44,536 nt of DNA from the NCBI GenBank assembly GCA_027492635.1, contig JAPUEH010000020.1, positions 4,677-49,212 of the forward strand. The letters are read 5' to 3'. The position numbers and the translations under genes are program-made. A model generated the notes under the pieces. The model worked only from the letters and a program-made list of their open reading frames with translations, had not been told where the DNA came from and did no database searches. Source of the stretch: Candidatus Saccharimonadota bacterium. GTDB lineage: Bacteria; Patescibacteriota; Saccharimonadia; Saccharimonadales; Saccharimonadaceae. Below, piece by piece: positions 32,964 to 40,159 of the stretch. Numbering within the stretch: position 1 is the stretch's first letter; the number at the start of each line of letters is the position of its first letter.

Positions 32964-34163
32964 ACTATCTTGCGAATTTTCTGCCGTCTCGGTCTTTTCC
33001 GCCTTCGATGCAGTCTCTACATTCTGGCGAGTGTGCTTTCCGCGGTATGGACGTCGCTTATTGAGCCAGCCAAATAGTCCATTGCTAGACTTACTGTCAG
33101 TTTGCTCCTCTTTCTGAGCAACGGATAGCCGCTCAGGAGCTTCATTTTTTATAGCAACAAGCTTGTTCCAAAAACCGCGAAGCTTCTTGAAAGCATTTCT
33201 CATCTTTGAGTTTGGCTTTGTCTCAACTGCCCCTGTATCTGAGCTACGTTCGTTGTCGACATCAGACGTCTGGGCAACAGGCTCAGTTTCCGTATCATCT
33301 GATTCAAATGTCTCAAGAGTACCGTTTTCACGAGCCGCATCACGCGCTTCACCTGCTGTTGGACGACTTGGCGCCGCCTGCTCAGTTTCTGGAGTAGGTT
33401 CCTGCTCACTCGTAGTAGGAGTAGTTTCATTGGAAGCCGCATCAGCTTCAGTGGCTGCGCGCCTAGCCGCTTCTGCAGCCGCAGCCGCATGATCAATTTC
33501 CGGGGCCGCTTCTGCTTCTGGTGAAGCACTTACAGATGGCGCCTCTGATGCGGTCGCCTCCTCCGCCTCAACAGGATATAGCTCACCGCCTGTGCGTAGG
33601 GTGTCGTAGTCTTCTTTGGTGAGGGCACCGCCATCTAGGATGAGTTCTTTGCGCTTTTGGCCAAGGCGTGCAAGTTGCGCGTCGACGTGAGCTTCGGCTT
33701 CTTGGGCTGTTTTGCCATTGGTGATCTCTGCGCCAATAAGCTTGCCGCGTTTTTGGACGTCGCCCTCTTCGAGGTCGAGGATGAGCTTTGCTTGGGCAAG
33801 CTCAAGGCCTTCGTCTTTGGTGAGCCCTTCGAGGCGAGCTTCGTAGGCATCGGCGTAGGCATTGCGATCGTCTTCGGTTTTGCCGTAGCGGCGGTCGGTG
33901 CGCATTTGTTCAAGCAAGCCTACTTTAGGGTTGCTTGGGTCGGCCATCACTTCACCCGTCTCAGGATTGCGAATGGTGCTGTTGCCGGAGCCGAAGAGTT
34001 CGTACTCAGCCAGGCTGTTTTCGGCAGGCAGACGATCACTGAACGCTTCTTGGCGACGAGTTGTTTCAGCATCTTCGGCGCGGGCTACGGCGTTGACTTC
34101 AAGGTCGCGGGCTGCGGCTGCTTCCATGGCGGCCATACCTGGATGTGCGTTGGGATTTTTCAT
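32961..34163 (-). CDS. Modular disordered protein carrying the shared 194-residue module
   Basis: 400 aa beginning MKNPN. Residues 9-201 are the module that is identical in the protein at 35826-37874 (helical, charged, with NPETGEVMADP in the middle). Then an Ala/Glu/Thr/Pro-rich disordered region, a basic amphipathic segment (KMRNAFKKLRGFWNKL, about 320) and a basic LNKRRPYRGKH stretch near the end. No membrane segment. Ends at TGA, after which the PP2C domain continues in frame, so the intended product may be a 640-residue fusion phosphatase. AAGGA about 14 nt upstream; strong TTGACT promoter. Confidence 0.8.
   Translation of the reverse strand: MKNPNAHPGMAAMEAAAARDLEVNAVARAEDAETTRRQEAFSDRLPAENSLAEYELFGSGNSTIRNPETGEVMADPSNPKVGLLEQMRTDRRYGKTEDDRNAYADAYEARLEGLTKDEGLELAQAKLILDLEEGDVQKRGKLIGAEITNGKTAQEAEAHVDAQLARLGQKRKELILDGGALTKEDYDTLRTGGELYPVEAEEATASEAPSVSASPEAEAAPEIDHAAAAAEAARRAATEADAASNETTPTTSEQEPTPETEQAAPSRPTAGEARDAARENGTLETFESDDTETEPVAQTSDVDNERSSDTGAVETKPNSKMRNAFKKLRGFWNKLVAIKNEAPERLSVAQKEEQTDSKSSNGLFGWLNKRRPYRGKHTRQNVETASKAEKTETAENSQDS
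33559..34140 (-). repeat. 582-bp direct repeat, copy A
   Basis: No difference from 37078-37659 was seen by eye, at a constant offset of 3519 bp; flanks diverge at once on both sides. It encodes the shared module in the same frame in both genes. Confidence 0.93.
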
Positions 34164-34223
34164 AATGTGGTGGAGTTCCTTTGCTTACTTGCTAGTTAAT
34201 TATATTCATTAGCTTATACTTGC

Positions 34224-34252
34224 ATATTAGCACAATTGTTATAAAAAGTCAA
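34224..34252 (-). promoter_or_regulatory. Promoter TTGACT-N17-TAATAT with TGC extension
   Basis: -35 at 34247-34252 abuts the upstream palindrome; -10 at 34224-34229. Similar over its length to the promoter of the 37874 gene. Confidence 0.75.
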
Positions 34253-34280
34253 TAGTCTTATGATTATAATCATAAGACTA
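34253..34280 (-). terminator. Perfect 28-bp palindrome, terminator of the HopA1-like operon
   Basis: Arms TAGTCTTATGATTA and TAATCATAAGACTA without loop bases, directly followed on the minus strand by TTGACTTTTTAT, which supplies both a T-rich tract and the -35 of the next gene. Confidence 0.7.
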
Positions 34281-34310
34281 CCCCTATCCGTACGACTCAC
34301 TAGACTGATA

Positions 34311-35510
34311 CTACCGAGTACCGAAGGCGACATTATCCGGATTGATGTCAAATTTTGGTGCGACGTTACGCATAGCTACCGCAAGCAGTTGTTGCTTTTT
34401 ATCAGCAGACTGCGCTTGCCATTTATCTTCGCCAATATCCTGAATGAGCTTCTGCTCTACGGCGTCTTTGAATTTCTCCCTGTGAGATGTGAGTGATTCT
34501 CTGCCGGAAAAACCCTTTGGCTCCTCGCCAACACCAAATCCAGGAGCTATCTGGCATGGTATACCGCCCAGCTCTCTACCTTCAAAGTCGTCTGCATATT
34601 TAGCATAGACATCACGAGCAATTTCGTACAGCTCTTCGGTTGAATCCTCAAATCCGTAGAATACCATCGGGTCTCGCCTTTGATGAGAGTATCCCTCGTT
34701 AGCCAGCTTCTGTAACCATGGGTCCTCTTTGCTCACATCACCTTTGTAGGCTCTCATGAGGAAATCTAGGTTTTTAGCCTTGAAACGTAGTCCCTTGTCT
34801 TCTGCACGCGTATATATTTCTTCGTATACATCCCACATCCGATCCATCGGTGGATTGAAATAAATCCGTGACGACGGGGCATCCGTCGAGGCATTTTCCA
34901 CCCTATCGCGCACAAATGCTTCCGAGTCATGCTGCATCCAACCAAAATGACCGCTTGTATTTCCACGTCCACTGGGGTACGGATTTTTCTTTTTGTGGTC
35001 GTCGGTAAATTTTACCATACGCGCCTCGTATTCACGCACGTTTTGCGGATCACTATAGAACACGTCATCTCGCGGGTTACGCTCTTGCAGCATAGGACGC
35101 CTTGCACCAGCTGCCCATTGTTCTACCGTGAGCCCTGGCAAATGGCGAATTTCTTCAAATGTCTTAGGGAGATCAATCGTAGTATGATTTTCATGAGAAG
35201 GTTCCTCGACGGCCTTCACCGCCGCCTCGTCATCACTACCATCGACTGTTGTATGAGCTTCCTGCTCTTGCTCATCACTTGTCTCAAGCGGAACCTCTTC
35301 TGGTATAACCGAGGCGATTTGTTCACTCGCAGGAATTGCCGAAGGTGTAGAATGCACATTAAATATATCGAGCGCTTTAGTGGCCAATGTGTCGCGAATG
35401 CCCAAACTTTTATTCACACTATCGGTATCATGCCATGTATCAGCACCCCAAATTTCTTTCTGATAGGATTGTGCAGCTGACGATTCTGATGATGCCTTTT
35501 GGCGCGCCAT
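34311..35510 (-). CDS. HopA1-like (type III effector family) domain protein
   Basis: 399 aa. Residues 1-115 are acidic and disordered; 115-210 are mixed; residues 214-350 resemble the HopA1 effector family: RIYFNPP (215), RFKAK (242-246), RRDPMVFYGF (278-287), and GIPCQIAPGFGVGEEP with SGRESLTSHR (316-344), matching that family's pattern of RxY start, R-D-x-V-x-Y, and P...PG...EP..S-F/G..R. HopA1 is a Pseudomonas syringae type III effector; HopA1-domain proteins also occur in class V lanthipeptide biosynthesis. The match is by eye from memory. No signal peptide. AAGGAG upstream; 5 bp after the 94-aa gene, third gene of the operon. Confidence 0.6.
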   Translation of the reverse strand: MARQKASSESSAAQSYQKEIWGADTWHDTDSVNKSLGIRDTLATKALDIFNVHSTPSAIPASEQIASVIPEEVPLETSDEQEQEAHTTVDGSDDEAAVKAVEEPSHENHTTIDLPKTFEEIRHLPGLTVEQWAAGARRPMLQERNPRDDVFYSDPQNVREYEARMVKFTDDHKKKNPYPSGRGNTSGHFGWMQHDSEAFVRDRVENASTDAPSSRIYFNPPMDRMWDVYEEIYTRAEDKGLRFKAKNLDFLMRAYKGDVSKEDPWLQKLANEGYSHQRRDPMVFYGFEDSTEELYEIARDVYAKYADDFEGRELGGIPCQIAPGFGVGEEPKGFSGRESLTSHREKFKDAVEQKLIQDIGEDKWQAQSADKKQQLLAVAMRNVAPKFDINPDNVAFGTR

Positions 35511-35515
35511 GGCGT

Positions 35516-35800
35516 TTAGCTCCTTGGCTGGTATTTTTTATCGTTGATAATTTCTTCGATAATGCCATCATAAAGCTCTTGAAGTTGCGGGAACTGTTCA
35601 AGAAACCATGTACTAGCACGCTCATCATTTGCATTTTGCAGTTCGTCGAATCGTGTGCGCTGCTCACCAGTAAGAATCTCGTCAAGCAGCAACACCAGTC
35701 GTGATTCAGCGATAGTGCGTACGTTGATAATCGCGCCCTGCTTTATGCTTTGCGAAGCTCCCGCGAGGCCTAATGTTTGAAGTATGTAATCATCTGTCAT
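35516..35800 (-). CDS. Small helical protein, possibly DUF5663-like
   Basis: 94 aa. Pattern of ILQTLGL, RLVLLLDEILTGEQRTRFDEL, ASTWFLEQFPQLQEL and a final helix resembles small CPR proteins grouped as DUF5663; this is recall, not a search result. All-helical, acidic, no export signal. AGGAG 8 nt upstream of the ATG. It lies 25 bp after the large module protein and 5 bp before the HopA1-like gene, so it may act as a small partner or chaperone of either. Confidence 0.7.
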   Translation of the reverse strand: MTDDYILQTLGLAGASQSIKQGAIINVRTIAESRLVLLLDEILTGEQRTRFDELQNANDERASTWFLEQFPQLQELYDGIIEEIINDKKYQPRS

Positions 35801-35825
35801 AATATAGCTCCTATATATGGGTATC

Positions 35826-37874
35826 TTACCATAGTCCCTTATCGCCCATCCATGATTGGATAGCTTCAGCTACGCCAGGATTCCATGATGCCGAACCCGG
35901 GTTCGAAAGGCGTATGTCACCCATTTGCTGGTATATATCCGTACCGCTAATGTATTGCTTCCCAAACTCCTCTACCAAATGATTATGGAGATCAAAGGCC
36001 TGATCTGGTGTCAGGTTGTGACCATTTGCCTGCGCGAAGTCGACAAGCTCTTGTGTATATCCGTGGCCAGCCTCGATCGTAAATTCAGTCCCCTGTAATT
36101 CTGGTGTTACCGATGGATTTTCGGGTGATGGTGTCTCTTGCGACGGATTAGACGCTGGTGCTTCTTGTCCACTTGGAGCCGCTATGAAGTTATACGCCAT
36201 GTTGCCCAGCCGAGCGCCAGACATCGCAAGTGCCGCCGTACCAATAAGCCGCTTACGATTTTTGTATTGTTCACTGTCGGTACGTTGCTCTGTAATATCC
36301 GTAAATGCACCTACATCGATTCCTGCATCGTATTCATCAAGCGATAGTTCCAACACCTCACCAGCTTTTTGCTGCTTTGTATCAAAATCTTGTGCAGATT
36401 GGCGTTCGGCAACAGTCTTGCCGTCAATCACGGCGTTAGCGCGACGACGTTTGACATGATGCGCTGCCCAGCCGCCCGCTGCACCTGCCGCTGCGATACC
36501 AGCCAGTCCAGAGCCTATGGCGGCACCAGCAAATCCTATGGCGAATCCGCCACCAGCTATTACTGCGCCTTTTTTGAGCTTACCTTTAAAGCCCTGCTGG
36601 CGCGTCCACCAGTTGACAAACTTATTGGTATCTTTACTCATCTCTTGCCGCATCTTGACGACCTGCTGTTCAAAGCTCGCCTCAAGTCCAAGCACCGTGC
36701 CAACTGTCGCCTCGTGAATCTTTTGGTCATCAGCTCCTGCAGCTTCATACTGCTCCGCTATCTTATCCTGAATACCCTCAAGTATCGACTCGTACTCTTC
36801 ACGCGCTTGCTCAATATCGGCATCAACTTTTTCGTTCAGCTTTTCGGCGACACGCTCAACACCAGGGATCTTTTTGAGCAACTTGCTCACAAGGCCTTTC
36901 TTCTTAAGAAATCCTCCGAGATATGAATTACGACCTTTGGCTGTGCGTTCAGCGTATTTGTCGCGTGCAGCTTCAAATGCAGCTTTTTCTTCGTCAGTAA
37001 ACTCTAGAGATGGTACTTCTTCCTCTGGGGTATCTTCAGTCTCTGTATCAATAGGTTCGTCATCGATAGTATCGAGTTCCTCCGCCTCAACAGGATATAG
37101 CTCACCGCCTGTGCGTAGGGTGTCGTAGTCTTCTTTGGTGAGGGCACCGCCATCTAGGATGAGTTCTTTGCGCTTTTGGCCAAGGCGTGCAAGTTGCGCG
37201 TCGACGTGAGCTTCGGCTTCTTGGGCTGTTTTGCCATTGGTGATCTCTGCGCCAATAAGCTTGCCGCGTTTTTGGACGTCGCCCTCTTCGAGGTCGAGGA
37301 TGAGCTTTGCTTGGGCAAGCTCAAGGCCTTCGTCTTTGGTGAGCCCTTCGAGGCGAGCTTCGTAGGCATCGGCGTAGGCATTGCGATCGTCTTCGGTTTT
37401 GCCGTAGCGGCGGTCGGTGCGCATTTGTTCAAGCAAGCCTACTTTAGGGTTGCTTGGGTCGGCCATCACTTCACCCGTCTCAGGATTGCGAATGGTGCTG
37501 TTGCCGGAGCCGAAGAGTTCGTACTCAGCCAGGCTGTTTTCGGCAGGCAGACGATCACTGAACGCTTCTTGGCGACGAGTTGTTTCAGCATCTTCGGCGC
37601 GGGCTACGGCGTTGACTTCAAGGTCGCGGGCTGCGGCTGCTTCCATGGCGGCCATACCTCCAGAAGAAGTATGGGAATCCATGGCTGCTTGAGCCTTTTC
37701 TCGGCGCTCACCCATTGGGCTGCGAGGTGGCATCGTAGTGTCGATAGCAGTCTCGTCTACAGACTGCACCTCTGGAGAGTCACTACCGCCATACCCTGCT
37801 TGCGACATGTCTTGCCATGCATCGTGAAGCTCATCAGGATTATATGGAGTTGAGAAGTTATTGGGGTTTTTCAT
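35826..37874 (-). CDS. Large module protein with glycine-rich membrane region
   Basis: 682 aa, begins MKNPN like the 400-aa protein. Order: disordered N-terminus (1-72), shared module (73-265), acidic linker, helical charged segment (about 290-430: DKYAERTAKGR, KKIPGVERVAEKL), glycine/alanine-rich hydrophobic stretch (about 445-478, GAVIAGGGFAIGFAGAAIGS...) ending in HHVKRRR, a second weak hydrophobic segment (about 545-560), Pro/Ser-rich linker and a compact C-terminal domain (FTIEAGHGYTQELVDFAQ... GLW). No ribosome binding site, although a TTGCTT-N17-TATTAT promoter lies 44 nt upstream. First gene of a three-gene operon. Function unknown; membrane association is likely. Confidence 0.82.
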   Translation of the reverse strand: MKNPNNFSTPYNPDELHDAWQDMSQAGYGGSDSPEVQSVDETAIDTTMPPRSPMGERREKAQAAMDSHTSSGGMAAMEAAAARDLEVNAVARAEDAETTRRQEAFSDRLPAENSLAEYELFGSGNSTIRNPETGEVMADPSNPKVGLLEQMRTDRRYGKTEDDRNAYADAYEARLEGLTKDEGLELAQAKLILDLEEGDVQKRGKLIGAEITNGKTAQEAEAHVDAQLARLGQKRKELILDGGALTKEDYDTLRTGGELYPVEAEELDTIDDEPIDTETEDTPEEEVPSLEFTDEEKAAFEAARDKYAERTAKGRNSYLGGFLKKKGLVSKLLKKIPGVERVAEKLNEKVDADIEQAREEYESILEGIQDKIAEQYEAAGADDQKIHEATVGTVLGLEASFEQQVVKMRQEMSKDTNKFVNWWTRQQGFKGKLKKGAVIAGGGFAIGFAGAAIGSGLAGIAAAGAAGGWAAHHVKRRRANAVIDGKTVAERQSAQDFDTKQQKAGEVLELSLDEYDAGIDVGAFTDITEQRTDSEQYKNRKRLIGTAALAMSGARLGNMAYNFIAAPSGQEAPASNPSQETPSPENPSVTPELQGTEFTIEAGHGYTQELVDFAQANGHNLTPDQAFDLHNHLVEEFGKQYISGTDIYQQMGDIRLSNPGSASWNPGVAEAIQSWMGDKGLW
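37078..37659 (-). repeat. 582-bp direct repeat, copy B
   Basis: Same as 33559-34140 at every position compared. The copy sits at codons 73-265 of a protein otherwise different from the one holding copy A. Confidence 0.93.
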
Positions 37875-37918
37875 GGTGGTAGAGTACTATACTATGCCTT
37901 ATATATGTTTATGTTTGC

Positions 37919-37947
37919 ATAATAGCATAAATATTATAAAAAAGCAA
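37919..37947 (-). promoter_or_regulatory. Promoter TTGCTT-N17-TATTAT with TGC extension
   Basis: -35 at 37942-37947 lies inside the 3' arm of the galU terminator; -10 at 37919-37924. Confidence 0.65.
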
Positions 37948-37974
37948 TAGTTTTGACATAAAACTATTGCTTTT
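37940..37974 (-). terminator. 15-bp-stem terminator of galU
   Basis: AAAAGCAATAGTTTT (37940-37954) pairs with AAAACTATTGCTTTT (37960-37974), 5-nt loop, T-rich end. Confidence 0.85.
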
Positions 37975-37998
37975 CCAGTTTATACAAAACCCTAACTC

Positions 37999-38814
37999 TT
38001 ACTGTCCAAGAATGACGCGATTGGCATAGAGCCATGAATATGGGTCGCCCGCATCTAGATACTGCCCGACTGCCGGTACAACTTTGATACTTCCGCCCGT
38101 CAAAACATACTGATTCATAGGCTCAGTAATGTAGTATTCACCCGTAATGTCCACCTGCGAATACGCCCCTATCATTTGCATGAGATCGTAATTAAAGATG
38201 TACTTGCTGATATTTATAGATGTACTTGGCGCAGATGCAGGATCAGGCTTTTCAACCATTTGATAATAGTTGCCATTGACATCAAATTCTATCACACCAT
38301 AGCGATTGACTGTTTCTTGCGGCACTGTAGCCGAAAGCATGCTATTGCCGCCCTCTGGGGTAGACGCAATAAGTCTCCTTAGTTCGGAGCTGCCATCGGG
38401 ATTGTAGACAAAATCGTCGCCCATCATCACTGCAACCGACTCGCCCGGCTTAAGATACTGCGCGCACATACCGACGGGGATTGCGGTACCATATTTGCTG
38501 CTGCTCGCCTGATCGATATAGTAAAATTTGATTCCCTCTGGCGGCATAACATAACGAAGGTATTCTTGCTTGCCAAAATAGTTGAGATGCTGCTCTAGAC
38601 CTGGATTGTGTGAGTAGTATTTTTCGAGCTGGCGATCGCCTTGATTGACCACAAAAAATATCTCTGTAATACCAGCAGCGATAGCATCCTGCACAACATA
38701 ATCAACAATAGGACGATTACCGACGGGTAACATGCACTTTTCTATAGCCTTGGTAACGGGCAAGCGGCGTGTCCCCCAGCCGGCAACGGGAATAATAGCT
38801 TTTGTAATGTTCAT
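37999..38814 (-). CDS. galU: UTP-glucose-1-phosphate uridylyltransferase
   Basis: 271 aa. N-terminal nucleotide-binding loop IPVAGWGTRRLPVTKAIEKCMLPV with substrate-binding residues following (NRPIVDYVV), MMGDDF metal site, YGVIEFD, MVEKPDP and DITGEYYITEPMN, all as in GalU. It makes UDP-glucose for cell-surface glycans and fits the LCP enzyme and UppS here. TACAAT lies 7 nt upstream of the ATG with TTGCAG 17 bp further up, so the message appears leaderless. Confidence 0.94.
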   Translation of the reverse strand: MNITKAIIPVAGWGTRRLPVTKAIEKCMLPVGNRPIVDYVVQDAIAAGITEIFFVVNQGDRQLEKYYSHNPGLEQHLNYFGKQEYLRYVMPPEGIKFYYIDQASSSKYGTAIPVGMCAQYLKPGESVAVMMGDDFVYNPDGSSELRRLIASTPEGGNSMLSATVPQETVNRYGVIEFDVNGNYYQMVEKPDPASAPSTSINISKYIFNYDLMQMIGAYSQVDITGEYYITEPMNQYVLTGGSIKVVPAVGQYLDAGDPYSWLYANRVILGQ

Positions 38815-38821
38815 GCTTATG

Positions 38822-38850
38822 ATTGTACCCCGTTACCCCTGTTACTGCAA
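38822..38850 (-). promoter_or_regulatory. galU promoter TTGCAG-N17-TACAAT, leaderless
   Basis: -10 at 38822-38827 ends 7 nt before the ATG; -35 at 38845-38850. Confidence 0.65.
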
Positions 38851-38856
38851 CCAGAA

Positions 38857-39237
38857 TTATTTTTTATGCTGACGAGCATCCATATCCGCGTGACTAAGAC
38901 CATAGAAGTGTGCTATTTCATGCCACAATGTACGTTTCGTGTTTTCGAAAAACTCTTTCTCGCTGTGCGATATTGCGAGCAATGGGTTCTTGAACAGGGT
39001 AATCTTGTCTGGCAACACAAACGTATATCCGGCGCCTCGCGCCGTCAGCGGAATACCCTCATAGAGACCGAGCAGTAAGTGATTGTCATCAATCTCCATT
39101 TTAATTTTCTGCTCGTGCGTTGGCTCATCAGCTTGGACAATTGCAACGTTGTCGAGCCGGCGAATATAGTCCTGCGGCAGTTCATCCATGGCGCAAGTAA
39201 TGAGCGCGTCGAATTGCTCATCGCTGACCGTGTTCAT
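38857..39237 (-). CDS. Metallopeptidase family protein (minimal zincin)
   Basis: 126 aa. Zinc motif HEIAHFYGLSH (His106, Glu107, His110, Gly113, His116) near the C-terminus after a compact beta-rich half matches the small bacterial zincin family (PF06262-like). No signal peptide, so cytoplasmic unless delivered otherwise. The ATG overlaps the end of the upstream Ig-like gene by four bases. Last gene of the 41353-38857 operon. Substrate unknown. Confidence 0.87.
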   Translation of the reverse strand: MNTVSDEQFDALITCAMDELPQDYIRRLDNVAIVQADEPTHEQKIKMEIDDNHLLLGLYEGIPLTARGAGYTFVLPDKITLFKNPLLAISHSEKEFFENTKRTLWHEIAHFYGLSHADMDARQHKK

Positions 39238-40148
39238 GCATGTCTCTTTTTATGAGTACCGACGGCATGATGTAAAACCTGCTTTGGCTTGGCATTTTTT
39301 CTTCGAGTGGCACGCTTGAGTGCTCGCAGCTGATTGCTGTGCTCTTCTTCGATATGGCGATAGTGCCGACCTAACAAGTAAAAAACATATCCAAAAAAGA
39401 GCGCACTCGCGATAAAAGTTAGCCGCCACGAGGGATTGGCATAAGACATCACCACACGACGAAACTGCTCTATAAGTGGCGTACTAGCGTCCGACACAAT
39501 ACGCCCATCACCTTTGCTGCCATTATACGCATCACCAGACGTATTGCGCGACACACCACCACCCGTGCTGGCAGCTGCTGCTTCAACAGAGGTGTCTCCG
39601 TACTGTGACTTTCCTAATATGCCACCACCCGAGCTACCGCTAGACCCTACACCTGCGCCACCAGACGAATCTATTGGCTGCACGGGAGCTGATACAACAA
39701 ACGTCTTCGATACAACGACTGTCGCGCCATTTGTTGCGCCCATCGAGACAGTCATCGTATAACTACCCGGAGGTAGTACATCTACTCCCGTGAGACGCAG
39801 CTCCCATCGATCACCCGATACACTAAGCTGCGGATCTACACCTAACACGTATTCTCTTCCGTTTGAAAAAGTCACCTTAAGCGATTGCTTGTTCAGCACG
39901 TCAAACCACCCCTCGAACACCATTGGAGAGCGTGGAATCAGCTGCTCTTGTGTCTCTATTGTTGGCGGCTCAGGACAGCCATAGGCAGTTGTAATACCAG
40001 ACCCAGTGTGAATAGTCGTTTCTGTGCAATCGGAAGCAAAAATATCTTGATGCAGCTGGCTTGGTGCAGCCCATGCGACCACCGCAACACCGCATGCCGC
40101 CACACTTATGGTAGCGAGCGTTGCGATTAATTGCGTGAGTATTCGCAT
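39234..40148 (-). CDS. Secreted, membrane-anchored Ig-like surface protein
   Basis: 304 aa. Signal peptide (residues 1-28, ending AWA), a beta-sandwich-like domain (about 73-155: VFEGWFDVLNKQSLKVTFSNGREYVLG, RWELRLTGVDVLPPGSYTMTVSM), a long Gly/Ser-rich linker (about 160-215) and one membrane segment (about 243-260) followed by a strongly basic cytoplasmic tail. Two Cys near the N-terminus may pair. Starts 12 nt after the DUF916-like gene. Probably a surface adhesin or structural protein. Confidence 0.8.
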   Translation of the reverse strand: MRILTQLIATLATISVAACGVAVVAWAAPSQLHQDIFASDCTETTIHTGSGITTAYGCPEPPTIETQEQLIPRSPMVFEGWFDVLNKQSLKVTFSNGREYVLGVDPQLSVSGDRWELRLTGVDVLPPGSYTMTVSMGATNGATVVVSKTFVVSAPVQPIDSSGGAGVGSSGSSGGGILGKSQYGDTSVEAAAASTGGGVSRNTSGDAYNGSKGDGRIVSDASTPLIEQFRRVVMSYANPSWRLTFIASALFFGYVFYLLGRHYRHIEEEHSNQLRALKRATRRKNAKPKQVLHHAVGTHKKRHA

Positions 40149-40159
40149 GACGAAGCAGT

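Noticed and set aside
32244-34163. TGA reassigned to glycine as in Gracilibacteria
   Set aside because: TGA ends lysS, rseP, the ABC ATPase and the iron-permease-like gene at positions where reading through would run over the next start, so TGA is a stop here.
33657-34199. Long plus-strand ORF opposite the shared module, also present at 37176-37853
   Set aside because: Antisense shadow. It recurs only because the DNA beneath is duplicated; composition is Cys/Phe/Ala-rich in an unnatural way and there is no start signal.
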